A stretch of 64,000 nucleotides of DNA, taken from an uncultured Dongia sp. GTDB taxonomy: Bacteria > Pseudomonadota > Alphaproteobacteria > Dongiales > Dongiaceae. The notes below the pieces were generated by a model. It saw nothing but the letters and a program-made list of their open reading frames with translations. It was not told where the DNA came from and did no database searches. Positions 1 through 7,104 of this stretch are shown piece after piece. The DNA lies in contig NZ_CAKZGO010000041.1 in NCBI RefSeq assembly GCF_936916975.1, positions 87,506-151,505 on the forward strand. The letters run 5' to 3'. A program made the translations under genes and the position numbers. The stretch's first letter is position 1; each line of letters starts with the position of its first letter.

Positions 1-3
1 GAG

Positions 4-1524
4 TCAGTTTCCGGCCGCGGGATGAAGCAAGGAAAGGCCGAGTTGCGCCCGCCGCCGCAGCCAGGGGCTCGGGCGATAGCGCGGATCGCCGGTAATGGCC
101 AGCATTGTGGACAGGATGTCGGCCACGATCTGCGGACCGATTGCATCGCCCCACGCAAGCGGCCCTTGCGGATAGCCGAGACCCAAGGTCACCGCAGCGT
201 CGATATCCTGCGGCGTGGCGATGTTCTGCTGCGCGATATCGCTGGCGATGTTGACGATCAGGGCAATCGTCCGCTGTGCGACAGCGCCGACGCTGTCCTG
301 GATCAGCGAAGCCGCGGCGCCGTCGGCGGTGAACATTCCCAATGCCTCCATCCGGCAGGAATCCGACGTTGCGGGTGTCGCCACCAATGTGCGATGCGTC
401 GTCACGCCGAACACCGCATCGATGCCGACGCTTCGGCGCGCATCAAGCTTCAGCCGGGTGCAGGCACTGCTGGCATCCTCGCCCAACAACGGCACCACGC
501 ACAGCGCTGCATCCGATGTTGCCGATAGGGGAACGCCCGATGCCCGCACAATGTCGGTGACCTGGACATGATTGTGGCCCGGTGCCACCCAAGCGAATGT
601 CGGTCGTGACGCCGATGTGACCGGCGTCTGGTTCGGCGTGCCCTCTGCATAATCATAGAAGCCGCGCCCGGATTTCCGCCCGAGCAGACCCGCCATCAGA
701 CGTTGCGCCGCGATAGGGGAGGGGCGGAACCGGGGCTCGTCGTAATACTGCCGATAGATCGATTCCATCACCGGATGGCTGACATCGAGGCCGGTCAAGT
801 CGAGCAGTTCGAACGGCCCCATGCGGAAACCGGCGGCACCTTTCAGGATGCGATCGATCGTGGCGACATCGGCCACAGTCTCGCCGAGGATCTTGAGCGC
901 TTCCGTGCCGTAGCCGCGGCCGGCATGATTGACGATGAATCCCGGCGTGTCCCTGGCGCGCACCGGACGATGACCGAGGCGATGCGACAAGGCGGTCAAC
1001 GCATCACCAACCCAGGCTTCCGTCAGGGCGCCGTCGATCACCTCGACGACTTTCATCAACGGCACGGGGTTGAAGAAGTGATAGCCGCCGACCCGGCCGG
1101 GATGCCGGCACTGCGCTGCGATGGCCGTCACCGATAGAGAAGAGGTGTTGGTGGCGATAAGGCAGCTTGCCGGCACCACATCTTCAAGTGCGGCCATCAA
1201 CTGCCGCTTGGCGTCGAGGGATTCAACGATCGCTTCGATCAGAATCTCGGCCGTGGCGAGGTCCCTCAGGGCTGTGACGGGCGTCAATCGTCCCTTGGCC
1301 TGTGACGCGGCTGCGGTGGTCATCTTGCCCCGCGCCTGCAGTTTGTCAAACAGCGCGGCGAGGGTGTCGCAGGCCTCCCTTGCCGCACCCTCGCGCGCGT
1401 CGAACAGCAGGACCGGGCAGTCCGCGGCGGCTGCGACCTGGGCGATCCCGCGACCCATGACACCGCAGCCGACGAGGGCGATCACCGGCGCGCGCCCAGC
1501 TATAGCCAAGCTCACCTCAGACAC
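4..1524 (-). CDS. 3-hydroxyacyl-CoA dehydrogenase (PaaH/PaaC-like)
   Basis: NAD-dependent oxidation of a 3-hydroxyacyl-CoA to the 3-ketoacyl-CoA, the third step of a beta-oxidation-type route, in the cytoplasm. The N-terminus has the Rossmann motif GCGVMGRGIAQ (about residues 19-29). The ATNTSSLSVT and HFFNPVPLMKVVEV segments are family hallmarks, with His of HFFNP as the catalytic base. A second copy of the C-terminal domain (about 410-500) gives 506 residues, typical of the long PaaH form rather than the 280-residue FadB2 form. The start overlaps the end of the enoyl-CoA hydratase gene by 8 bases, so the two are co-transcribed and probably translationally coupled. Substrate (3-hydroxyadipyl-CoA, 3-hydroxybutyryl-CoA or other) cannot be fixed from sequence; no other phenylacetate genes are here. 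Confidence 0.9.
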   Translation of the reverse strand: MSEVSLAIAGRAPVIALVGCGVMGRGIAQVAAAADCPVLLFDAREGAAREACDTLAALFDKLQARGKMTTAAASQAKGRLTPVTALRDLATAEILIEAIVESLDAKRQLMAALEDVVPASCLIATNTSSLSVTAIAAQCRHPGRVGGYHFFNPVPLMKVVEVIDGALTEAWVGDALTALSHRLGHRPVRARDTPGFIVNHAGRGYGTEALKILGETVADVATIDRILKGAAGFRMGPFELLDLTGLDVSHPVMESIYRQYYDEPRFRPSPIAAQRLMAGLLGRKSGRGFYDYAEGTPNQTPVTSASRPTFAWVAPGHNHVQVTDIVRASGVPLSATSDAALCVVPLLGEDASSACTRLKLDARRSVGIDAVFGVTTHRTLVATPATSDSCRMEALGMFTADGAAASLIQDSVGAVAQRTIALIVNIASDIAQQNIATPQDIDAAVTLGLGYPQGPLAWGDAIGPQIVADILSTMLAITGDPRYRPSPWLRRRAQLGLSLLHPAAGN

Positions 1525-2287
1525 CCCGGTAGACGGGCTTGCGCTTTTCCAGGAACGCCTGCATGCCTTCTTTCTGATCTTCGCTGTCGAACAGCATCTG
1601 GAAAGCTTTGCGTTCCAGCATCAAGGCGGTTTCCAGCGGTGCGTCGGCGCCGGCCAGCATTACTTCCTTGATCTGCCGGATAGCGATGGGCGGCATGGCG
1701 GCGATGGTGCGAGCTGTCTGCAGGGCTGTTTCCAACACCTCGGCATCCGGTACGGCTTTACTGGCAAGGCCCATCTCCGCCGCCTCGCGCCCGGTGAAGG
1801 TCTGGCCAGTCATGCAGATCAGCATCGCCTTGAACTTGCCGACGGCGCGCGCGAGCCGCTGCGTGCCGCCGGCGCCCGGCATGATGCCGACCCGTACCTC
1901 CGGCTGGCCAAAGGTCGCATTCTCCCCGGCGATGATGATGTCGGCATGCATCGCCAGTTCACATCCGCCGCCCAAAGCATAGCCATTGACGGCGGCGATG
2001 ACCGGCTTCGGACAATGCGCGATGGCATCCCAATAGGTCTGGTTCTGTCGCAGCAGCAACTCGATCGGGCTTGCCGCTGCCATCGCCTTGATATCGGCTC
2101 CAGCGACGAAGACCTCCTGGCTGCCGGTCATGACGATTACCTTCACGGCGGAATTGCCGGTGGCATCGAGAAAATGCATCGCCAATTGCTGCCGGACGTC
2201 CTGGTTGAGCGCATTCTTCGCTTCCGGCCGATTGATCCGCAGCAGCAGCACGCCATCGCCCGACAACTCGTGCAGGACAGCAGTCAT
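1517..2287 (-). CDS. enoyl-CoA hydratase/isomerase family protein
   Basis: Crotonase-fold enzyme that hydrates a 2-enoyl-CoA to the 3-hydroxyacyl-CoA, feeding the dehydrogenase encoded immediately downstream. The 256 residues are the normal length. The oxyanion-hole regions are visible as AGADIKAM and GYALGGGCELAMHAD. Both catalytic glutamates fit, in the FGQPEVRVGIMPGAGGTQRL block. The ATG start has a good GAGGAAAC ribosome site just upstream. A 17-bp palindrome ends ten bases upstream of the start, suggesting control by the divergent IclR regulator. FadB/PaaF-like naming is possible but unproven. Confidence 0.9.
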   Translation of the reverse strand: MTAVLHELSGDGVLLLRINRPEAKNALNQDVRQQLAMHFLDATGNSAVKVIVMTGSQEVFVAGADIKAMAAASPIELLLRQNQTYWDAIAHCPKPVIAAVNGYALGGGCELAMHADIIIAGENATFGQPEVRVGIMPGAGGTQRLARAVGKFKAMLICMTGQTFTGREAAEMGLASKAVPDAEVLETALQTARTIAAMPPIAIRQIKEVMLAGADAPLETALMLERKAFQMLFDSEDQKEGMQAFLEKRKPVYRGV

Positions 2288-2296
2288 TGTTTCCTC

Positions 2297-2313
2297 ATTT
2301 CGCTATGCGAAAT
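2297..2313. promoter_or_regulatory. candidate IclR operator, perfect 17-bp palindrome
   Basis: The sequence ATTTCGCTATGCGAAAT has 7-bp perfect arms around TAT. It lies in the 93-bp gap between the enoyl-CoA hydratase start (2287, minus) and the iclR-type gene start (2381, plus). TTTCG-N5-CGAAA-type palindromes are common for IclR family dimers. Binding so close to the hydratase start would block its transcription. Assignment to the adjacent regulator is inference. Confidence 0.55.
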
Positions 2314-2380
2314 TGTATTTCAGAGTGTTGACCAGCCAAGCTAGTCATGACACCGTCGCGGCGCAATCTGAATTTGGGCA

Positions 2381-3208
2381 ATGCTTCGGATGGGAACGAT
2401 GGACGGCGACAGCGCTCTCGCATCGGTGCGCACAGCACATGCCGGCGACCGGCAGTTCGTGACGGCACTGGCACGGGGGCTCGACATCCTTCACGCATTC
2501 CGGCCGGGCGAGAGCCATCTCACTAACCGCGAGATCGCGGCGCGCACGCTGTTGCCGCGCCCGACCGTCAGCCGCCTCACGCATACGCTCACCGTCTTGG
2601 GTTACCTCGTCCATGACCCGGCGGCCGAACAATACCGCCTCGGCGCCGGGGTTCTGGCACTCGGCTATGTGACGCTCGCCAACATGGGTATCCGGCAGGT
2701 GGCGCGCCCCTATCTGCAGGAGATCGCCGACCTCACCCGCGCCGCTTGCGCCCTTGGCGACCATCACAATCTGGACATGATCTATGTCGAGAACTGTCGC
2801 GGCAAGGACGCGCCCTTCACCCTGGGGCTCGATGTCGGCTCGCGCATCCCGCTGCCCAATACTGCGATGGGCCGCGCTTACATTGCTGGTCTCGACGGTG
2901 TGGAGCGTGCTGCCCTCTTCAAGCAATTGGCCAAGCATCATGGCAAGGATTGGCCGCGGCTGTTGAAGCAACTGGAGATGTCCCTCGCTGCTTTCGCGCG
3001 CGATGGGTTCGTCGTCTCGGCCGCCGAATGGATGCCGGAGATCAATGCCATCGGCGTCCCCATCATCCTGCAGGAATCCGGCACCGTCATGGCGCTGAAC
3101 TGTGGTGGCGCCGCCTCACTGCTCAGCCCCGACATGATGCGCAAGAAAATCGGCCCCAAGCTGGTCGCTGCCGCCCGCCAGATCGAAATCGCCCTTCGAC
3201 ACAAATAG
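2381..3208 (+). CDS. IclR family transcriptional regulator
   Basis: Predicted DNA-binding regulator of the flanking acyl-CoA genes. An N-terminal winged helix-turn-helix (about residues 24-85) contains LTNREIAARTLLPRPTVSRL, typical of IclR proteins. The C-terminal effector domain (about 95-270) has the family pattern ending in IGVPI and LVAAARQIE. At 275 residues it has normal length. ATG codons at residues 1, 4 and 7 compete as starts, none with a strong ribosome site. It is divergent to the hydratase/dehydrogenase pair and lies 7 bases upstream of the acyl-CoA dehydrogenase gene, so it probably heads that operon and autoregulates through the 2297-2313 palindrome. The effector is unknown; an acyl-CoA or aromatic acid would fit. 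Confidence 0.9.
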   Translation: MLRMGTMDGDSALASVRTAHAGDRQFVTALARGLDILHAFRPGESHLTNREIAARTLLPRPTVSRLTHTLTVLGYLVHDPAAEQYRLGAGVLALGYVTLANMGIRQVARPYLQEIADLTRAACALGDHHNLDMIYVENCRGKDAPFTLGLDVGSRIPLPNTAMGRAYIAGLDGVERAALFKQLAKHHGKDWPRLLKQLEMSLAAFARDGFVVSAAEWMPEINAIGVPIILQESGTVMALNCGGAASLLSPDMMRKKIGPKLVAAARQIEIALRHK

Positions 3209-3215
3209 GCTTTCC

Positions 3216-4361
3216 ATGATCCGTGACGCCCAGACGTTCCAGCACCTCACCGATGCCGTGCACAAATTCGTGCGCGAGCGCCTGGTGCCGAATGAAGCGC
3301 GCCTCGCCGAGGAAGACCGAGTACCTCCCGAGATCCTGGGCGAGATGCGCGCCATGGGTCTGTTCGGGCTATCGATCCCGGAAGAATTCGGCGGCCTTGG
3401 CCTCACCATGGAGGAAGAGGTGCTGATAGCCCTCGAAATCGGCCACACCTCGCCGGCCTTCCGGTCGATCTTCGGCACCAATAACGGCATCGGTTCGCAG
3501 GGTATCGTCATAGACGGTACGCCGGCGCAAAAGGTGCAGTGGCTGCCACGACTGGCCAGCGGTGAGCTGATCGCGTCCTTCGCGCTGACCGAGGCCAATG
3601 CCGGCTCCGATGCCGCCTCGATTGCCACCACCGCCAAGCGCGATGGCGTCCATTATCGCCTCAACGGTACCAAGCGCTTCATCACCAACGCGCCGGAAGC
3701 CTCGGTCTTCACGCTGATGGCGCGGACCGGCGGACCGGGCGCCGGCGGCATTTCCGCCTTCATTGTGCCCAAGGATGCGCCGGGCCTTTCATTCGGCGAG
3801 ATCGACCGCAAGATGGGCCAGCACGGGGCCCATACCTGTGATGTCATTCTGGAAGATTGTCTGGTGCCTGCCGAGAACATCATCGGCGGGGTCGAAGGAC
3901 AAGGCTTCAAGACGGCGATGAAGGTGCTGGACCGTGGCCGCCTGCACATAGCGGCTGTCTGCACCGGCCTTGCTGATCGCCTGATCGAGCAGGCGCTGCG
4001 CTATGCCCTGGACCGCCAGCAATTCGGCAAGCCGATCGCCGAGTTCCAGCTTATCCAGGCAATGCTGGCGGACAGCCGCACGGAAGCCTATGCGGCCCGC
4101 GCGATGGTGCTCGATGCCGCGCGGCGCAAGGATGCGGGGGAAATGGTCAACACCGAGGCCGCCTGTTGCAAATTGTTCGCCTCTGAAATGGTCGGCCGCG
4201 TTGCCGACCGCGCCGTGCAGATCCATGGCGGCGCCGGGTATATCGCCGATTATGGCGTCGAACGCTTCTACCGCGATGTGCGGCTCTTCCGTATCTATGA
4301 GGGCACCAGCCAGATTCAGCAGCTCATCATCGCCCGCAACATGATTCGGGACGCGTCATGA
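3216..4361 (+). CDS. acyl-CoA dehydrogenase
   Basis: FAD-dependent alpha,beta-dehydrogenation of an acyl-CoA, passing electrons to ETF. The 381 residues show the standard ACAD order: N-terminal helical domain, a middle beta domain with FALTEANAGSDAASIATTA and RFITNA, and a C-terminal helical domain. The latter carries the signatures RQQFGKPIAEFQLIQAMLAD and QIHGGAGYIADYGVERFYRDVRLFRIYEGTSQIQQLIIAR. The catalytic glutamate sits in the YEGTSQIQ motif, as in short/medium-chain ACADs. The stop codon overlaps the ligase start (ATGA at 4358-4361). The chain-length range is not readable from sequence. Confidence 0.92.
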   Translation: MIRDAQTFQHLTDAVHKFVRERLVPNEARLAEEDRVPPEILGEMRAMGLFGLSIPEEFGGLGLTMEEEVLIALEIGHTSPAFRSIFGTNNGIGSQGIVIDGTPAQKVQWLPRLASGELIASFALTEANAGSDAASIATTAKRDGVHYRLNGTKRFITNAPEASVFTLMARTGGPGAGGISAFIVPKDAPGLSFGEIDRKMGQHGAHTCDVILEDCLVPAENIIGGVEGQGFKTAMKVLDRGRLHIAAVCTGLADRLIEQALRYALDRQQFGKPIAEFQLIQAMLADSRTEAYAARAMVLDAARRKDAGEMVNTEAACCKLFASEMVGRVADRAVQIHGGAGYIADYGVERFYRDVRLFRIYEGTSQIQQLIIARNMIRDAS

Positions 4362-5908
4362 TGGCCGCAGTGCCGCCACATCTTGCGGGCCGTCTGGAAA
4401 GCTTGCCAGAACGCATCAGTGATCTTTTGTGGTCTTGGGAAAAGCAAACGCCCAGCGCGCCCGCTCTCATCGAGGACGATCTATGCTGGAGCTACGCCGA
4501 TCTTGCGACCGCCGTGTGGCAGGCTCGGGATATCCTGCTGGCGCAGGGGGTACGCCCTGGTGACCGGGTAATGATCGTCAACGAAACCGGGCGCGCGGTG
4601 ACGGCGCTGGTGCTGGCGGTCTCCATGCTCGATGCCTGGTCGGTGATCATCAACGCTCGTCTGTCGGGGCCGGAGATCGACGCTATCGCCGATCATGCCG
4701 CTGTGCGCCGCATCCTGTTCACTACCGAAATTTCGCCAGAGGCGACAGCGCATGCACTGCGCCATCGGGCGGCGTTCCTTCAGGATTCATGGCTCGGCGG
4801 CATTTCTGTCGCTTCGCTTAACAGTGCAGCCGATCCCGAGCCGGTCTTTGCCAAGGGCGCCGATCAAGTGGCCGCTCTTATCTACACCTCCGGTACAACT
4901 GGTACGCCGAAGGGCGTCATGCTCACGCACCGCAATCTGTTGTTTATCGCCGCGATTTCTGGTGGCATGCGTGGCTTCGTCGCCGATGATGTGATCTACG
5001 GCGTGTTACCGTTGTCGCATGCCTATGGCTTGGCATCGGTCTTCCTGGGCGGACTCTATGCGGGGTCCTGCTTCATGCCGCGGGCGCGGTTCGATGCGGC
5101 GCAGACCTGGCGCGATATCGCGGCAGGTGTCACTGCGCTGCAAGGCGTGCCGGCGATGTACGCCAAGCTTCTGGCCCATATGCGCCAAACCGGCCTCAAG
5201 CTTGGGCAGCATCGGTTGCGTTTTACTTCGGCCGGTGGCTCGCCGCTTGACGCCGCCATCAAGGGGGCGTGCGAGGCGATATTTGGGCAGCCCTTGCATA
5301 ACGGCTATGGGATGACTGAAGCCTCGCCCTCTATGGCGATGACGCGGATCGATGCGCCGCGTGCCGATTGCTCGGTCGGCCAGGCACTGCCTTTCGTCGA
5401 ATTGATCGTCGTCGATGACTCCGGCAAACCTTTGCCGCAAGGCGAAACCGGCGATGTCTGGTGTCGCGGCCCCGGCATCATGAAAGGCTACTACCGCGAC
5501 CCGGGCCTCACCGCCGCAGCGCTGACGGCGGATGGTTGGCTAATCACCGGCGACGTCGGATATTTCGACACCGATGAAAGCTTGCACATCTCCGGTCGCT
5601 CCAAGGAGTTGATCATCCGTTCTGGATTCAACATCTATCCGCCAGAAGTGGAGGGTGTGCTGAACGATCATCCGCAGGTCATACAGGCCGCGGTCGTGGG
5701 CTTTCCCGGCACAGATGGCAATGAAGACGTCGTGGCGTATTTGCAGATCGCCCCCAACGATACTCCGGCCGTTGCGGACCTCGAGCGCTTCTGTGCTGAG
5801 CGCCTAGCACCCTACAAGCGCCCCGTCCGCTATGTCCTGTGCGAGTCATTGCCGGCGGGCCCGACTGGAAAGGTTCTCAAGCACAAGCTTCATTCACTAG
5901 ATTATTGA
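4358..5908 (+). CDS. AMP-forming acyl-CoA ligase (class I adenylate-forming)
   Basis: Activates a carboxylic acid to its acyl-CoA with ATP and CoA, the likely entry step for the other four genes of this locus. The P-loop LIYTSGTTGTPKGVMLTHRN (about residues 174-192), the A5 motif NGYGMTEASPSMA, the A7/A8 region GDVGYFDTDESLHISGRSKELIIRSGFNIYPPEVEG and the catalytic lysine near the C-terminus (GPTGKVLKHKL) are all present. At 516 residues it has normal family length. It is coupled to the ACAD gene by a 4-base overlap. It resembles long-chain/aryl FadD-type ligases; the specific acid is unknown. Confidence 0.92.
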   Translation: MMAAVPPHLAGRLESLPERISDLLWSWEKQTPSAPALIEDDLCWSYADLATAVWQARDILLAQGVRPGDRVMIVNETGRAVTALVLAVSMLDAWSVIINARLSGPEIDAIADHAAVRRILFTTEISPEATAHALRHRAAFLQDSWLGGISVASLNSAADPEPVFAKGADQVAALIYTSGTTGTPKGVMLTHRNLLFIAAISGGMRGFVADDVIYGVLPLSHAYGLASVFLGGLYAGSCFMPRARFDAAQTWRDIAAGVTALQGVPAMYAKLLAHMRQTGLKLGQHRLRFTSAGGSPLDAAIKGACEAIFGQPLHNGYGMTEASPSMAMTRIDAPRADCSVGQALPFVELIVVDDSGKPLPQGETGDVWCRGPGIMKGYYRDPGLTAAALTADGWLITGDVGYFDTDESLHISGRSKELIIRSGFNIYPPEVEGVLNDHPQVIQAAVVGFPGTDGNEDVVAYLQIAPNDTPAVADLERFCAERLAPYKRPVRYVLCESLPAGPTGKVLKHKLHSLDY

Positions 5909-5979
5909 AGGCATTTCCGAGTGATTTTAATGACAACCAGCGAACAATGCCGGCGATGCAAGAGGCGGCGACTTCAATA

Positions 5980-7104
5980 TCAAACGACTACTGTCGCTGT
6001 TCGAGCATGGACGCGCGGTGCTGGTGCCACGGCAGCCCGTGTTGCGCTGGCAACGATCTCAACCGGAATCCCTTTACACTCAACCACGATCATCTCGGCG
6101 TCCGCTTTTCTGACAGAGGCAAGGCGCGTCGATCGCAATACAACGACATGTTTTCCTGCCATCATGAACTTCATCGCTATGTCGTCGATGCTGTCTATCT
6201 GGGCGTGGTCGACTTCGGTGTATTGTCTGACCAGCATGTGCCGCGCTTCTCGGCGCGTCAGCTCCAACACTTGGCTGGGTACGAGATCGTCAAAAACAAT
6301 AACGTCGGCCATCTGCATCGCGCGCAGTGCCCGCAATGTCAGCAAGTCCGCTTCGTCCGTAGTAACATCTACAAAGGTAATGCGGCCATTCATGGTGCTG
6401 TTTTCTTGGGCGCGCTTGACGTGAGAGTCGAGCAGTTCTTCTGCCGATCGTCGAGCAAGGCCGTCAGACGCAAATCCGAAAGCGAGATCCGAAAAGCACT
6501 CCCAGAAGTGACGGCGGCGCTGTCCGGTGGGGAGTTGGCATTTGACGCGTTCACGAATGGTCTGTGCGAACGCGGCCCACTCAGCCAGTGCAGAGGGCAG
6601 TAGCGTTTCGATGCGACGCCGAATCGCCTGACCGAGCACAGGCGCGGCGCCATCGGTTGATATCGCGACAACAACGGGGGATCGGTTAACGATCGCGCCA
6701 AACTGAATCGTGCTGTAGCGCGGGCGATCGATCACGTTGCAGACGATACCGCGCGCCTTCGTCGCCTCGGAAAAGCGGCGTGCTTCATCTTCGTCCTCGG
6801 CATCTGCGATCGCGATCGCGCTATCACCGAGCGCCGTGTCGGTCCAGTTTTTGGCGTGGTGAGTGAGTGTTCCCACAATGACGCCGTATTCAAGAAAGGC
6901 TTGCATTTCCGGCGAAATCTGTGGCGCATAGATATGAACATTTGCCCCGGCCGCCGCCAAGAGTTCTGCTTTCCATGCGGCAGCGGCGGAGCCGCCGGCG
7001 ACAAGGGCCTGCTTATTGGCGAGATCGAGAAACACTGGCAGCTTGGCAAGCCGGCCGAACCGCTGCGCGATGGGCTCAGACGGCTTCTTTGAAACGATGT
7101 GCAT
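5980..7104 (-). CDS. cysG: siroheme synthase CysG-like, with a truncated degenerate SUMT domain
   Basis: Last gene of the nitrate operon, overlapping the nasA end by 29 bases. Residues 1-170 match the precorrin-2 dehydrogenase/sirohydrochlorin ferrochelatase domain (LPVFLDLANKQALVAGGSAA, then NVIDRPRYSTIQFGAIVNRSPVVVAIST and PVLGQAIRRRIETLLP), which makes siroheme for NirB. Residues about 238-374 align with the start of uroporphyrinogen-III C-methyltransferase. There the glycine-rich SAM loop GPGDPDLLT reads VTTDEADLLT, the GGDPFIFGRG segment is replaced by RSTRLASVRK, and the domain stops after about 137 residues instead of about 240. So methyltransferase activity is unlikely and precorrin-2 would have to come from another SUMT (CobA). 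In the first domain the usual ATDD acidic pair reads IADA, so even that activity deserves testing. Confidence 0.8.
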   Translation of the reverse strand: MHIVSKKPSEPIAQRFGRLAKLPVFLDLANKQALVAGGSAAAAWKAELLAAAGANVHIYAPQISPEMQAFLEYGVIVGTLTHHAKNWTDTALGDSAIAIADAEDEDEARRFSEATKARGIVCNVIDRPRYSTIQFGAIVNRSPVVVAISTDGAAPVLGQAIRRRIETLLPSALAEWAAFAQTIRERVKCQLPTGQRRRHFWECFSDLAFGFASDGLARRSAEELLDSHVKRAQENSTMNGRITFVDVTTDEADLLTLRALRAMQMADVIVFDDLVPSQVLELTRREARHMLVRQYTEVDHAQIDSIDDIAMKFMMAGKHVVVLRSTRLASVRKADAEMIVVECKGIPVEIVASATRAAVAPAPRVHARTATVVV

